Position numbers and translations under genes: made by a program. DNA of 64,000 nt from Clusia tigrina. Taxonomy: Eukaryota > Arthropoda > Insecta > Diptera > Clusiidae. Location: positions 74,415,900-74,479,899 of the forward strand of contig OV050030.1 of NCBI GenBank assembly GCA_920105625.2, written 5' to 3'. Below, in pieces: positions 1 through 16,049 of the stretch. Below the pieces are notes generated by a model. The model was given only the letters and a program-made list of their open reading frames with translations. It ran no database searches and was not told the origin of the DNA. The first letter of the stretch is position 1. Each line of letters begins with the position of its first letter.

Positions 1-3000
1 AGCATGCAGTCCAAATATGGGCAGATTGTTACTACTGGCACGCCCACAATTAACCAAAAATCATTACTAGGTTCCTATTAAAGATTTTTCAACAAAAATC
101 ACAGGAATGTTGCGGGTTCTAACATTAACACCACACAAAAAATGGGCGTATTATTTCAACAGCCACGCCCACTATTGACATATTATTATATCTTGCGACC
201 TATACAATATTTTTTGACTAAATGTTATGCTAGCACGTATATGGACTGTCCAAAGCCATATACAAGAGTCGGGGTCGATCAGAGGAAGAATACGCCTCCT
301 TCCCATATAATGAACTTTGGGGACCCCACTTAAAGATAATTACGCTATCTATGCTTCTAGTGATGATATATGAAAACAAATTGGTAGATGTATACACTGG
401 GTCTGTACTAGCAGGCATTCCAAATATGGGCAGATTGTTACTACTGTCAAGCCCACAATTAACCAAATATCATAACTAGGTTCCTATTAAAGATTTCTCA
501 ACGAAATTTCACAGGAATGTTGCGGGTACTAACATTAACACCACACAAAAAATGGGCGTATTATTTCAACAGCCACGCCCACTTTTGACATATTATTATA
601 ACTTGCGACCTATACAATATTTTTTGACTAAATTTTATGTTAGTACGTATATGGACCGTACAAAGCCATATACAAGATTCGGGGTCGACCAGAGGAAGGA
701 TACGCCTCCTTCCCATATAATGAGCTTTGGGGACCCCACCTAAAGACAATTACCCTATCTATGCTTCTAGTGATGATATATGAAAACAAATTCGTAGATG
801 CATACACTGGGTCTGCACTAGCATGCATTCCAAATATGGGCAGATTATTACTACTGCCACGCCCACAATTAAACAAAAATCATTACTAGGTTCCTATTAA
901 AAATTTCTCAACGAAATTTCACAGGAATGTTGCGGGTACTAACATTAAACACCACACAAAAGATAGGCGTGATATTTCTTCAGCCACGCCCACTATTGAC
1001 ATATTATTATCGCTTGCGACCTATACAATATTTTTGGACACAATTTTATATTCGTACGTATATGGACCCTACAAAGCCATATACAAAATTCGGGGTCGAT
1101 CAGAGGAAGGATACGCCTCCTTCCCATATAATGAACTTTGGGGACCCCACTTAAAGACAATTACCCTATCTATGCTTCTAGTGATGATATATGAAAACAA
1201 ATTGGTAGATGTATACACGGGGTCTGTACTAGCATGCAGTCCAAATATTGGCACATTGTTACTACTGCCACGCCCACAATTAAACAAAAATCATTACTAG
1301 GTTCCTATTAAAGATTTTTCAACAAAAATCACAGGAATGTTGCGGGTTCTAACATTAACACCACACACAAAATGGGCGTTTTATTTCAACAGCCACGCCC
1401 ACTATTGACATATTATTATCGCTTGCGACCTATACAATATTTTTGGACGAAATTTTATATTCGTACGTATATTACCCTACAAAGCCATATACAAGATTCG
1501 GGGTCGATCAGAGGAAGTATACGCCTCCTTCCCATATAATGAACTTTGGGGACCCCACTTAAAGACAATTACCCTACCTATGCTTCTAGTGATGATATAT
1601 GAAAACAAATTGTAGATGTATACACGGGGTCTGTACTAGCATGCAGTCCAAATATGGGCAGATTGTTACTACTGCCACGCCCACAATTAACTAAAAATCA
1701 TTACTAGGTTCGTATTAAATATTTTTCAACAAAAATCACGGGAATGTTGCGGGTTCTAACATTAACACCACACAAGAAATGGGCGTATTATTTCAACAGC
1801 CACGCCCACTATAGACAAATTATTGTAACTTGCGACCTATACAATATTTTTGACAAAATTTTATGTTAGTACGTATATGGACCGTACAAAGCCATATACA
1901 AGATTCGGGGACGATCAGCGGAAGGATACGCCTCCTTCCCATATAATGAGCTTTGGGGACCTCACGTAAAGACAATTACCCTATCTATGGTTCTAGTGAT
2001 GATATATGAAAACAAATTCGTAGATGTATACACTGGGTCTGTACTAGCATGCCTTCCAAATATGGGCAGATTGTTAGTACTGCCACGCCCACAATTAACC
2101 AAAAATTATTACTAGGTTGCTATTAAAGATTTCTCAACGAAATTTGACAGGAATGTTGCGGGTACTAACATTAAACACCACACAAAAAATGGGCGTGTTA
2201 TTCCAACAGCCATGCCCACTATTGACATATTATTATAACTTGCGAACTATACAAGATTTTTGGACGAAATTTTATGTTAGTACGTACATATATGGACCGT
2301 ACAAAAACATATACAAGATTCGGGTAGATCAGAGGAAGGATACGCCTCCCTCCCATATAATGAACTTTGGGGACCTCAATTAAAGACAATTACCCTATCT
2401 ATGCTTCTAGTGATGATATATTAGAACGAATTGGTAGATGTATACACTGGTCTGTACTAGCATGCATTCCAAATATGGGCAGATTGTTACTACTGCCACG
2501 CCCACAATTAACCAAAAATCATTACTAGGTTCCTATTAAAGATTTCTCAACGAAATTTCACAGGAATATTGCGGGTAGGAACATTAAACACCACACAAAA
2601 AATGGGCGTGATAATTCTTCAGCCACGCCCACTATTGACATATTATTATTACTTGCGACCTATACAATATTTATGGACGAAATTTTATATTAGTACGTAC
2701 ATGGACCCTACAAAGCCATATACAAGATTCGGGGTCGATAAGTGAAAGGATACGCCTCCTTTCATATAATGAACTTTGGAGACCCCACTTAAAGACAATT
2801 ACCCTATCTATGGTTCTAGTGATGATATATGAAAACAAATTCGTAGATGCATACACTGGGTCTGTACTAGCATGCATTCCAAATATGTGCAGATTATTAC
2901 TACTGCGACGCCCATAATTCAACAAAAATCATTACTAGGTTCGTATTAAATATTTTTCAACAAAAATCACGGGAATGTTGCGGGTTCTAACATTAACACC

Positions 3001-3009
3001 ACACAAAAA

Positions 3010-6000
3010 ATGGGCGTATTATTTCAACAGCCACGCCCACTATATACAAATTATTGTAACTTGCGACCTATACAATATTTTTTGACAAAATTTTATGTTA
3101 GTACGTATATGGACCGTACAAAGCCATATACAAGATTCGGGGTCGATCAGCGGAAGGATACGCCTCCTTCCCATATAAGGAGCTTTGGGGACCTCACTTA
3201 AAGACAATTACCCTATCTTTGCTTCTAGTGATGATATATGAAAACAAATTGTAGATGTATACACGGGGTCTGTACTAGCATGCAGTCCAAATATGGGCAG
3301 ATTGTTACTACTGCCACGTCCACAATTAACCAAAAATCATTACTAGGTTCCTATTAAAGATTTTTCAACAAAAATCACAGGAATGTTGCGGGTTCGAACA
3401 TTAACACCACACAAAAAATGGGCGTATTATTTCAACAGCCACGCCCACTATTGACATATTATTATATCTTGCGACCTATACAATATTTTTGGACGAAATT
3501 TTATATTCGTACGTATATTACCCTACAAAGCCATATACAAGATCCGGGATCGATCAGAGGAAGTATACGCCTCCTTCCCATATAATGAACTTTGGGGACC
3601 CCACTTAAAGACAATTACCCTATCTATGCTTCTAGTGATGATATATGAAAACAAATTGTAGATGTATACACGGGGTCTGTACTAGCATGCAGTCCAAATA
3701 TGGGCAGATTGTTACTACTGCCACGTCCACAATTAACCAAAAATCATTACTAGGTTCCTATTAAAGTTTTTTCAACAAAAATCACAGGAATGTTGCGGGT
3801 TCTAACATTAACACCACACAAAAAATGGGCGTATTATTTCAACAGCCACGCCCACTATTGACATATTATTATATCTTGCGACCTATACAATATTTTTTGA
3901 CTGAATGTTATGTTGTATGTATATGGACCGTACAAAGCCATATACAAGAGTCGGGGTCGATCAGAGGAAGAATACGCCTCCTTCACATATAATGAACTTT
4001 GGGGACCCCACTTAAAGATAATTACGCTATCTATGCTTCTAGTGATGATATATGAAAATAAATTGGTAGATGTATACACTGGGTCTGTACTAGCAGGCAT
4101 TCCCAATATGTGCAGATTGTTACTACTGCCACGCCCACAATTAACCAAAAATCATAACTAGGTTCCTATTAAAGATTTCTCAACGAAATTTGACAGGAAT
4201 GTTGCGAGTACTAACATTAAATACCACACAAAAAATGGGCGTGATATTTATTCAGCCACGCCCACTATTGACATATTATTATCGCTTGCGACCTATACAA
4301 TATTTTTGGACGAAATTTTATATTCGTACGTATATTACCCTACAAAGCCATATACAAGATTCGGGGTCGATCAGAGGAAGTATACGCCTCCTTCCCATAT
4401 AATGAACTTTGGGGACCCCACTTAAAGACAATTACCCTATCTATGCTTCTAGTGATGATATATGAAAACAAATTGTAGATGTATACACGGGGTCTGTACT
4501 AGCATGCAGTCCAAATATGGGCAGATTGTTACTACTGCCACGGCCACAATTAACCAAAAATCATTACTAGGTTCGTATTAAATATTTTTCAACAAAAATC
4601 ACGGGAATGTTGCGGGTTCTAACATTAACACCACACAAAAAATGGGCGTATTATTTCAACAGCCACGCCCACTATTGACAAATTATTGTAACTTGCGACC
4701 TATACAATATTTTTTGACAAAATTTTATGTTAGTACGTATATGGACCGTACAAAGCCATATACAAGAGTCGGGGTCGATCAGAGGAAGAATACGCCTCCT
4801 TCCCATATAATGAACTTTGGGGACCCCACTTAAAGACAATTACCCTATCTATGCTTCTAGTGATGATATATGAAAACAAATTGGTAGATGTATACACTGG
4901 GTCTGTACTAGCAGGTATTCCCAATATGGGCAGATTGTTAATACTGCCACGCCCACAATTAACCAAAAATCATAACTAGGTTCCTATTAAATATTTCTCA
5001 ACGAAATTTGACAGGAATGTTGCGGGTACTAACTTTAAGCACCACACAAAAAATGGGCGTGATATTTCTTCAGCCACGCCCACTATTGACATATTAATAT
5101 CGCTTGCGACCTATACAATATTTTTGGACGAAATTTTATATTCGTACGTATATTACCCTACAAAGCCATATACAAGATTCGGGATCGATCAGAGGAAGTA
5201 TACGCCTGCTTCCCATATAATGAACTTTGGGGACCCCACTTAAAGACAATTACCCTATCTATGCTTCTAGTGAAGATATATGAAAACAAATTGTAGATGT
5301 ATACACGGGGTCTGTACTAGTATGCAGTCCAAATATGGGCAGATTGTTACTACTGCCACGCCCACAACTAACCAAAAATCATTACTAGGTTCCTATTAAA
5401 GATTTTTCAACAAAAATCACAGGAATGTTGCGGGTTCTAACATTAACACCACACAAAAAATGGGCGTATTATTTCAACAGCCACGCCCACTATTGACATA
5501 TTATTATATCTTGCGACCTATACAATATTTTTTGACTAAATGTTATGTTGTACGTATATGGACCGTACCAGGCCATATACAAGAGTCGGGGTCGATCAGA
5601 GGAAGAATACGCCTCCTTCACATATAATGAACTTTGGGGACCCCACTTAAAGATAATTACGCTATCTATGCTTCTAGTGATGATATATGAAAATAAATTG
5701 GTAGATGTATACACTGGGTCTGTACTAGCAGGCATTCCCAATATGGGCAGATTGTTACTACTGCCACGCCCACAATTAACCAAAAATCATAACTAGGTTC
5801 CTATTAAAGATTTCTCAACGAAATTTGACAGGAATGTTGCGAGTACTAACATTAAACACTACACAAAAAATGGGCGTGATATTTATTCAGCCACGCCCAC
5901 TATTGACATATTATTATCGCTTGCGACCTATACAATATTTTTGGACGAAATTTTATATTCGTACGTATATTACCCTACAAAGCCATATACAAGATTCGGG

Positions 6001-6470
6001 GTCTATCAGAGGAAGTATACGCCTCCTTCCCATATAATGAACTTTGGGGACCCCACTTAAAGACAATTACCCTATCTATGCTTCTAGTGATGATATACGA
6101 AAACAAATTGTAGATGTATACACGGGGTCTGTACTAGCATGCCGTCCAAATATGGGCAGATTGTTACTACTGCCACGGCCACAATTAACCAAAAATCATT
6201 ACTAGGTTCGTATTAAATATTTTTCAACAAAAATCACGGGAATGTTGCGGGTTCTAACATTAACACCACACAAAAAATGGGCGTATTATTTCAACAGCCA
6301 CGCCCACTATTGACAAATTATTGTAACTTGCGACCTATACAATATTTTTTGACAAAATTTTATGTTAGTACGTATATGGACCGTACAAAGCCATATACAA
6401 GATTCGGGGTCGATCAGCGGAAGGATACGCCTCCTTCCCATATAAGGAGCTTTGGGGACCTCACTTAAAG
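3010..6470 (+). repeat. Four-monomer higher-order repeat, ~1635-bp period
   Basis: Matching monomer variants recur at 3010, 4642 and 6277, at 3855 and 5490, and at 4190 and 5825. The offsets are 1632-1635 bp, which is four monomers. Variants unique to given positions in the unit (for instance the one-base-short TTGTAGATG form, and TTATGTTGT in place of TTATGTTAGT) repeat in step. That is the signature of a higher-order repeat. A further matching unit begins at 8579. The gap 6277-8579 is 2302 bp, which is 1635 plus one full monomer and one 251-bp short monomer. Confidence 0.8.
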
Positions 6471-6881
6471 ACAATTACCCTATCTATGGTTCTAGTGATG
6501 ATATATGAAAACATATTCGTAGATGTATACACTGGGTCTGTACTAGCATGCATTCCAAATATGGGCAGATTTTTACTACTGCCAAGCCCACAATTAACCA
6601 AAAATCATTACTAGGTTCCTATTAAAGATTTCTCAACGAAATTTCACAGGAATGTTGCGGGTACTAACATTAAACACGACTAGGAAAATGGGCGTAGTAT
6701 TTCTACAGCCACGCCCACTATTGACATATTATTATAACTTGCGACCTTTACAATATTTTTGGACGAAATTTTATATTCATACGTATATGGACCCTACAAA
6801 GCCATATACAAGATCCGGGGTCGATCAGAGGAAGGATACGCCTCCTTCCCATATAATGAACTTTGGGGGCCCCACTTAAAC

Positions 6882-7132
6882 ACAATTACCCTATCTATGT
6901 TTCTAGTGATGATATATGAAAACAAATTGGTAGATGTATACACTGGGTCTGTACTAGCATGCATTCCAAATATGGGCAGATTGTTAGTACTGCCACGCCC
7001 ACAAGATTTTTGGATGAAATTTTATATTAGTACGTATATGGACCCTACAAATCCATATAAAAGATTCGGGGTCGATCAGAAGAAGGATGCGCCTCCTTCC
7101 CATATGTTGAGCTTTGGGAACCTCACTTAAAG
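6882..7132 (+). repeat. Short satellite monomer class (251 bp)
   Basis: This monomer lacks about 160 bp. The second CCACGCCCAC site runs directly into AGATTTTTGGACGAAATTT, which normally lies beyond the other CCACGCCCAC site. The breakpoints share ACAA, so a single deletion at microhomology is a simple origin. The same junction recurs at about 8774-9024, 36162-36412, 37641-37890, 38302-38551, 48410-48660, 49485-49735, 50560-50810, 53655-53905, 55520-55770, 61105-61355 and 63239-63489. It was therefore copied by array turnover and not made repeatedly. A slightly different junction (CCACAAAATTTTTGCACG) marks the 37.6, 38.3 and 40.2 kb copies. Confidence 0.85.
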
Positions 7133-10100
7133 ACAATTACCCTATCTGTGGTTCTAGTGATGATATATGAAAACAAATTCGTAGATGTATACACTGGGTC
7201 TGTACTAGCATGCATTCCAAATATGGGCAGATTATTACTACTGCCACGCCCACAATTAACCAAAAATTATTACTAGGTTGCTATTAAAGATTTCTCAACG
7301 AAATTTGACAGGAATGTTGCGGGTACTAGCATTAAACACCACACAAAAAATGGGCGTGTTATTCCAACAGCCATGCCCACTATTGATATATTATTATAAC
7401 TTGCGAACTATACAAGATTTTTGGACGAAATTTTATGTTAGTACGTACATATATGGACCGTACAAAAACATATACAAGATTCGGGTAGATCAGAGGAAGG
7501 ATACGCCTCCCTCCCATATAATGAACTTTGGGGACCTCAATTAAAGACAATTACCCTATCTATGCTTCTAGTGATGATATATTAGAACGAATTGGTAGAT
7601 GTATACACTGGTCTGTACTAGCATGCATTCCAAATATGGGCAGATTGTTACTACTGCCACGCCCACAATTAACCAAAAATCATTACTGGGTTCCTATTAA
7701 AGATTTCTCAACGAAATTTCACAGGAATATTGCGGGTTCTAACATTAACACCACACAAAAAATGGGCGTATTATTTCAACAGCCACGCCCACTATTGAGA
7801 TATTATTATATCTTGCGACCTATACAATATTTTTTGACTAAATGTTATGTTGTACGTATATGGACCGTACCAGGCCATATACAAGAGTCGGGGTCGATCA
7901 GAGGAAGAATACGCCTCCTTCACATATAATGAACTTTGGGGACCCCACTTAAAGATAATTACGCTATCTATGCTTCTAGTGATGATATATGAAAATAAAT
8001 TGGTAGATGTATACACTGGGTCTGTACTAGCAGGCATTCCCAATATGGGCAGATTGTTACTACTGCCACGCCCACAATTAACCTAAAATCATAACTAGGT
8101 TCCTATTAAAGATTTCTCAACGAAATTTGACAGGAATGTTGCGAGTACTAACATTAAACACCACACAAAAAATGGGCGTGATATTTATTCAGCCACGCCC
8201 ACTATTGACATATTATTATCGCTTGCGACCTATACAATATTTTTGGACGAAATTTTATATTCGTACGTATATTACCCTACAAAGCCATATACAAGATTCG
8301 GGGTCTATCAGAGGAAGTATACGCCTCCTTCCCATATAATGAACTTTGGGGACCCCACTTAAAGACAATTACCCTATCTATGCTTCTAGTGATGATATAC
8401 GAAAACAAATTGTAGATGTATACACGGGGTCTGTACTAGCATGCCGTCCAAATATGGGCAGATTGTTACTACTGCCACGGCCACAATTAACCAAAAATCA
8501 TTACTAGGTTCGTATTAAATATTTTTCAACAAAAATCACGGAAATGTTGCGGGTTCTAACATTAACACCACACAAAAAATGGGCGTATTATTTCAACAGC
8601 CACGCCCACTATTGACAAATTATTGTAACTTGCGACCTATACAATATTTTTTGACAAAATTTTATGTTAGTACGTATATGGACCCTACAAAGCCATATAC
8701 AAGATCCGGGGTCGATCAGAGGAAGGATACGCCTCCTTCCCATATAATGAACTTTGGGGGCCCCACTTAAACACAATTACCCTATCTATGTTTCTAGTGA
8801 TGATATATGAAAACAAATTGGTAGATGTATACACTGGGTCTGTACTAGCATGCATTCCAAATATGGGCAGATTGTTAGTACTGCCACGCCCACAAGATTT
8901 TTGGACGAAATTTTATATTAGTACGTATATGGACCCTACAAATCCATATAAAAGATTCGGGGTCGATCAGAAGAAGGATGCGCCTCCTTCCCATATGATG
9001 AGCTTTGGGAACCTCACTTAAAGACAATTACCCTATCTATGGTTCTAGTGATGATATATGAAAACAAATTCGTAGATGTATACACTGGGTCTGTACTAGC
9101 ATGCATTCCAAATATGGGCAGATTATTACTACTGCCACGCCCACAATTAACCAAAAATTATTACTAGGTTGCTATTAAAGATTTCTCAACGAAATTTGAC
9201 AGGAATGTTGCGGGTACTAACATTAAACACCACACAAAAAATGGGCGTGTTATTCCAACAGCCATGCCCACTATTGATATATTATTATAACTTGCGAACT
9301 ATACAAGATTTTTGGACGAAATTTTATGTTAGTACGTACATATATGGACCGTACAAAAACATATACAAGATTCGGGTAGATCAGAGGAAGGATACGCCTC
9401 CCTCCCATATAATGAACTTTGGGGACCTCAATTAAAGACAATTACCCTATCTATGCTTCTAGTGATGATATATGAAAATAAATTGGTAGATGTATACACT
9501 GGGTCTGTACTAGCATGCATCCCAAATATGGGGAGATTGTTACTACTGCCACGCCCACAATTAACCAAAAATCATTACTAGGTTCCTATTAAAGATTTCT
9601 CAACGAAATCTCACAGAATGTTGCAGGTACTAACATTAAACACCACACAAAAAATGGGCGTATTATTTCAACAGCCACGCCCACTATTGACAAATTATTG
9701 TAACTTGCGACCTATACAATATTTAGGGACGACATTTTTTGTTAGTAGGTGCATGGACCCTACACAGCCATATACAAGATTCGGGGTAGATCAGAGGAAG
9801 GATACGCCTCCCTCCCATATAATGAACTTTGGGGACCTCACTTAAAGACAATTTCCCTATCTACGCTTCTAGTGATGATATATGAAAACAAATTGGTAGA
9901 TATATATACTGGCTCTGCACTAGCATGCATTCCAAAAATGGGCAGATTGCTACTACTGCCACGCCCACAATTAACCAAAAATCATTACTAGGTTCCTATT
10001 AAAGGTTTCTCAACGAAATTTCTCAGGAATGTTGCGGGTACTAACATTAAACACCACAAAAGAAATGGGCGTGTTATTACTACTACCACGCCCACAATTA

Positions 10101-12499
10101 ACCAAAACTCATTACTAGGTTCCTATTAAAGTTTTCTCTACGAAATTTCACAGGAATGTTGCGGGTACTAATATTAAACACGACACAGAAAATGAGCGTA
10201 TTATTTCTACAGTACCGTCCACTATTGACATATTATTATAACTTACGACCTATATTATATTTTTGGACGAAATTTTATATTCATACGTATATGGAGCCTA
10301 CAAAGCCATATACAAAATTCGGGGTCGATCAAAAGAAGGATACGCCTTCTTCCCATATAATGAACTTTGGGGACCCCACTTAAAGACAATTACCCTACCT
10401 ATGCTTCTAGTGATGATATATGACAAAAAATTGATAGATATATACACTGGGTCTGTACTAACATGCATTCCAAATATGGGCAGATTATTACTACTGCCAC
10501 GCCCACAATTAACCAAAAATCATTACTAGGTTCCTGTTAAAGTTTTCTCAACGAAATTTCACAGGAATGTTGCGGGTACTAACATTAAACACCACACAAA
10601 AAATGGGCGTGTTATTTCTACAGCTACGCCCACTATTGACATATTATTATAACTTGCGACCTATACAATATTTATGGACGAAATTTTTTGTTAGTACGTG
10701 CATGGACCCTACAAAGCCATATACAAGATTCGGGGCAGATCAGAGGAACGATACGCCTCCCTCCCATATAATGAACTTTGGGGACCTCACTTAAAGACAA
10801 TTACCCTATCTATGCTTCTAGTGATGATATATGAAAACAAATTGGTAGATATATACACTGGGTCTCCACTAGCATGCATTCCAAAAATGGGCAGATTGCT
10901 ACTACTGCCACGCCCACAATTAACCCAAAATCATTAGTAGGTTCCTATCAAAGATTTTTCAACGAAATTTCCAGGAATGTTGCGGGTACTAACATTAAAC
11001 ACCACACAAAAAATGGGCGTGTTATTTCTACAGCCACGCCCACTATTGACATATTATTATAACTTGCGACCTATACAATATTTATGGATGACATTTTTTG
11101 TTAGAAGGTGCATGGACCCTACACAGCCATATACAAGATTCGGGTAGATCAGAGGAAGGATACGCCTCCCTCCCATATAATGAACTTTGGGGACCTCACT
11201 TAAAGACAATTGCCCTATCTATGCTTCTAGTGATGATATATGAAAACAAATTGGTAGATGTATACACTGGGTCTGAACTAGCATGCATCCCAAATATTGG
11301 CAAATTGTTACTACTGCCACGCCCACAATTAACCAAAAATCATTACTAGGTTCCTATTAAAGTTTTCTCTACGAAATTTCATAGGAATGTTGCGGGTACT
11401 AACATTAAACACGACACAAAAAATGGGCGAATTATTTCTACAGCCACGTCCACTATTGACATATTATTATAACTTACGACCTATATAATATTTTTGGACG
11501 AAATTTGCTATTCATACGTATATGGACCCTACAAAGCCATATATAAGATTCGGGGCAGATCAGAGGAAGGATACGTCTCCCTCCCATATAATGAACTTTG
11601 GGGACCTCACTTAAAGACAATTACCCTATCTGTGCTTCTAGTGATGATATATGAAAACAAATTGGTAGATGTATACACTGGGCCTGTACTAGCATGCATT
11701 CCAAATATGGGCAGATTATTACTACTGCCACGCCCACAATTAACCAAAAATCATTACGAGGTTCCTATTAAAGGTTTCTCAACGAAATTTCACAGGAATG
11801 TTGCGGGTACTAACAGTAAACACCACACAAAAATGGGCGTGTTATTCCTACAGCCACGCCCACTATTGACATATTATTATAACTTGCGACCTATACAATA
11901 TTTATAGACGAAATTTTTTGTTAGTACGTGCATGGACCCTACAAAGCCATATACAAGATTCGGGGTAGATCAGAGGAAGGATACGCCTCCTTCCCATATA
12001 ATGAGCTTTGGGGACCAAACATTAAGACATTTACCCTATCTATGCTTCTAGTGATGATATATGAAAATAAATTGGTAGATGTATACACTGGGCCTGAACT
12101 AGCATGCATTCCAAATATGTGCAGATTGTTACTACTGCCACGCCCACAATTAACCAAAAATCATTACTAGTTTCCTATTAAAGATTTCTCAACGAAATTT
12201 CACAGGAATATTGCGGGTACTAGCATTAAACACCACACAAAAAATGGGCGTGATATTTCTACAGCTACGCCTACTATTGACATATTATTATAACTTGCGA
12301 CCTATACAATATTTATGGAAGAAATTTTATATTAGTACGTACATTGACCCTACAAAGCCATATACAAGCTTCGGGGTCGATCAGTGGAAGGATACGCCTT
12401 CTTCCCATATAATGAACTTTGGAGAACCCACTTAAAGACAATTACCCTATCTATGCTGCTAGTGATGATATAAGAAAACAAATTGGTAGATGTATACAC

Positions 12500-14140
12500 T
12501 GGGTCTGTACTAGTATGCATTCCAAATATTGGCATATTATTACTACTGCCACGCCCACAATGAACCAAAAATCATTACTAGGTTCCTATTAAAGATTTCT
12601 CAACGAAATTTCACAGGAATGTTCCGGGTACTAACATTAAACATCACACAAAAAATGGGCGTGCTATTTCTACAGCCACGCCCACTATTGACATATTATT
12701 ATAACTTGCGACCTACACAATATTATGGACAAAATTTTAGATTAGTGCGTACATGGACCCTACAAAGCCATATACAAGATTCGGGGTCGATCAGAGGAAG
12801 AATACGCCTCCTTCCCATATAATGAACTTTGGGGACCCCACTTAAAGACAATTAACCTTTCTATGCTTCTAGTGATGATATATGAAAACAAATTGGTAGA
12901 TATATACACTGGGTCTGCACTAGCATGCATTCCAAAAATGGGCAGATTGCTACTACTGCCACGCCCACAATTAACCCAAAATCATTAGTAGGTTCCTATC
13001 AAAGATTTTTCAACGAAATTTCCAGGAATGTTGCGGGTACTAACATTAAACACCACACAAAAAATGGGCGTGTTATTTCTACAGCCACGCCCACTATTGA
13101 CATATTATTATAACTTGCGACCTATACAATATTTATGGATGACATTTTTTGTTAGTAGGTGCATGGACCCTACACAGCCATATACAAGATTCGGGTAGAT
13201 CAGAGGAAGGATACGCCTCCCTCCCATATAATGAACTTTGGGGACCTCACTTAAAGACAATTGCCCTATCTGTGTTTCTAGTGATGATATATGAAAACAA
13301 ATTGGTAGATGTATACACTGGGTCTGTACTAGTATGCATTCCAAATATTGGCATATTATTACTACTGCCACGCCCACAATGAACCAAAAATCATTACTAG
13401 GTTCCTATTAAAGATTTCTCAACGAAATTTCACAGGAATGTTCCGGGTACTGACATTAAACATCACACAAAAAATGGGCGTTCTATTTCTACAGCCACGC
13501 CCACTATTGACATATTATTATAACTTGCGACCTACACAATATTATGGACAAAATTTTAGATTAGTGCGTACATGGACCCTACAAAGCCATATACAAGATT
13601 CGGGGTCGATCAGAGGAAGAATACGCCTCCTTCCCATATAATGAACTTTGGGGACCCCACTTAAAGACAATTAACCTTTCTATGCTTCTAGTGATGATAT
13701 ATGAAAACAAATTGCTAGATGTATACACTGGGTCTGTACTAGCATGCATTCCAAATATGGGCAGATTATTACTACTGCCACGCCCACAATGAACCAAAAA
13801 TCATTACTAGGTTCCTATTAAAGATTTCTCAACGAAATTTCACAGGAATGTTCCGGGTACTAACAATAAACATCACACAAAAAATGGGCGTGTTATTTCT
13901 ACAGCCACGCCCACTATTGACATATTATTATAACTTGTGACCTATACAATATATTTGGACCAAATTTTATGTTAGTACGTACATATATGGACCGTACAAA
14001 GCCATATACAAGATTCGGGGTAGATCAGAGAAAGGATACGCCTCCCTCCCATATAATGGACTTTGGGGACCTCACTTAAAGACAATTACCCTATCTATGC
14101 TAATAGTGATGATATATTAGAAAGAATTGGTAGATGTATA
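12500..14140 (+). repeat. Two-monomer higher-order repeat (819-bp offset)
   Basis: The sequence at 12529-12822 recurs at 13348-13641 with an offset of 819 bp, two monomers. It shares private variants such as CACAATGAACC in place of CACAATTAACC, and TATTATGGACAAAATTTTAG. The sequence at 10874-11062 also recurs at 12925-13113 (offset 2051 bp, five monomers). This zone has therefore been rearranged by overlapping exchanges. Confidence 0.75.
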
Positions 14141-16049
14141 CACGTGTCTGTACTAGCATGCCAAATATGGGCAGATTGTTACTACTGCCACGCCCACAAT
14201 TAACCAAAAATCATTACTAGTTTCCTATTAAAGATTTCTCAACGAAATTTCACAGGAATATTGCGGGTACTAACATTAAACACCACACAAAAAATGGGCG
14301 TGATATTTCTACAGCCACGCCCACTATTTACATATTATTATAGCTTGCGACCTATACAATATTTTTTGACTAAATTTTATGTTAGTACGTACATGGACCC
14401 TACAAAGTCATATACAAAATTCGGGGTCGATCAGAGGAAGAATGCGCCTCCTTCCCATATAATGAACTTTGGGGACCCCACTTAAAGACAATTACCCTAT
14501 CTATACTTCTAGTGATGATATATGAAAACAAATTGGTAGATGTATACACTGGGTCTGTACTAGCATGCATTCCAAATATGGGCAGATTGTTACTACTGCC
14601 ACGCCAACAATTAACCAAAAATTATTACTAGGTTCCTATTAGAGATTTCTCAACGAAATTTGACAGGAATGTTGCAGGTACTAACATTAAACACCACACA
14701 AAAAATGGGCGTGTTATTTCTACAGCCACGCCCACTATTATTATAACTTGCGACCTATACAATATTTTTGGACTAAATTTTAGGTTAGTACGTATATGGA
14801 CCGTACAAAACCATATACAAGATTCGGGGTCGATCAGAGGAAGAATACGCCACCTTCCCATATAATGAACTTTGGGGATCCCACTTAAAGACAATTACCC
14901 TATCTATACTTCTAGTGATGATGTATGAAAATAAATTGGTAGATGTATACACTGGGTCTGTACTAGCATGCATTCCAAATATGGGCAGATTGTTACTACT
15001 GCCACGCCAACAATTAGCCAAAAATTATTACTAGGTTCCTATTAGAGATTTCTCAACGAAATTTGACAGGAATGTTGCAGGTACTAACATTAAACACCAC
15101 ACAAAAAATGGACGTGTTATTTCTACAGCCACGCCCACTATTGACATATTATTATAACTTGCGACCTATATAATATTTTTGGACGAAATTTTATATTCAA
15201 ACGTATATGGACCCTACAATGCCATATGCAAAATTCAGGGTCGATCAGGAGAATAATACGCCTCCTTCCCATATAATGAACTTTGGGGACCCCACTTAAA
15301 GACAATTAACCTTTCTATGCTTCTAGTGATGATATATGAAAACAAATTTGTATATGTATACACTGGGTCTGTACTAGCATGCATTCCAAATATGGGCAGA
15401 TTGTTACTACTGCTACGCCCACAATTAACCAAAAATCATTACTAGGTTCCTATTAAAGATTTCTCAACGAAATTTGACAGGAATGTTGCATGTGCTATCA
15501 TTAAACACTACACAGAAAATGGGCGTATTATTTCTACAGCCACGCCCACTATTGACATATTATTATAACTTACGACGTATATAATATTTTTGGACGAAAT
15601 GTTATATTCATACGTATATGGACCCTACAAAGCCATATACAAAATTCGGGGTCGATCAGAAGATGGATACGCCTCCTTCCCATGTAATGAACTTTGGGGA
15701 CCCCACTTAAAGACAATTACGCTATCTATGCTTCTAGTGATGATATAAGAAAACCAATTGGTAGATGCATACACTGGGTCTGAACTAGTATGCATTCCAA
15801 ATATGGGCAGATTATTCCTACTGCCACACCCAGAATTAACCAAAAATCATTACTAGGTTCCTATTAAAGATTTCTCAACGAAATTTCACAGGAATGTTGC
15901 GGGTACTAACATTAAACACCACACAAAAATGGGCGTGTTATTTCCACAGCCACGCCCACTATTGACATATTATTATAACTTGTGACCTATATAATATTTT
16001 TGGACGAAATTTTATATTCATACGTATATGGACCCTACAAAGCCATATA

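Larger units (their letters stand above)
1..9724 (+). repeat. Segmental duplication, copy A (mate at 41529-50434)
   Basis: This block matches 41529-50434 at a constant offset of 41528 bp up to about 7690. It matches at 40710 bp from about 8508 to 9724. The offset change of 818 bp is exactly two monomers (about 7690-8507) present here and absent from the mate. Only about a dozen substitutions were seen by eye, for example at 1031-1050, 2201 and 3543. The block starts at or before the window edge, so its true left limit is unknown. At 9724 the two copies diverge abruptly inside the sequence around CTATACAATATTT. Confidence 0.9.
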
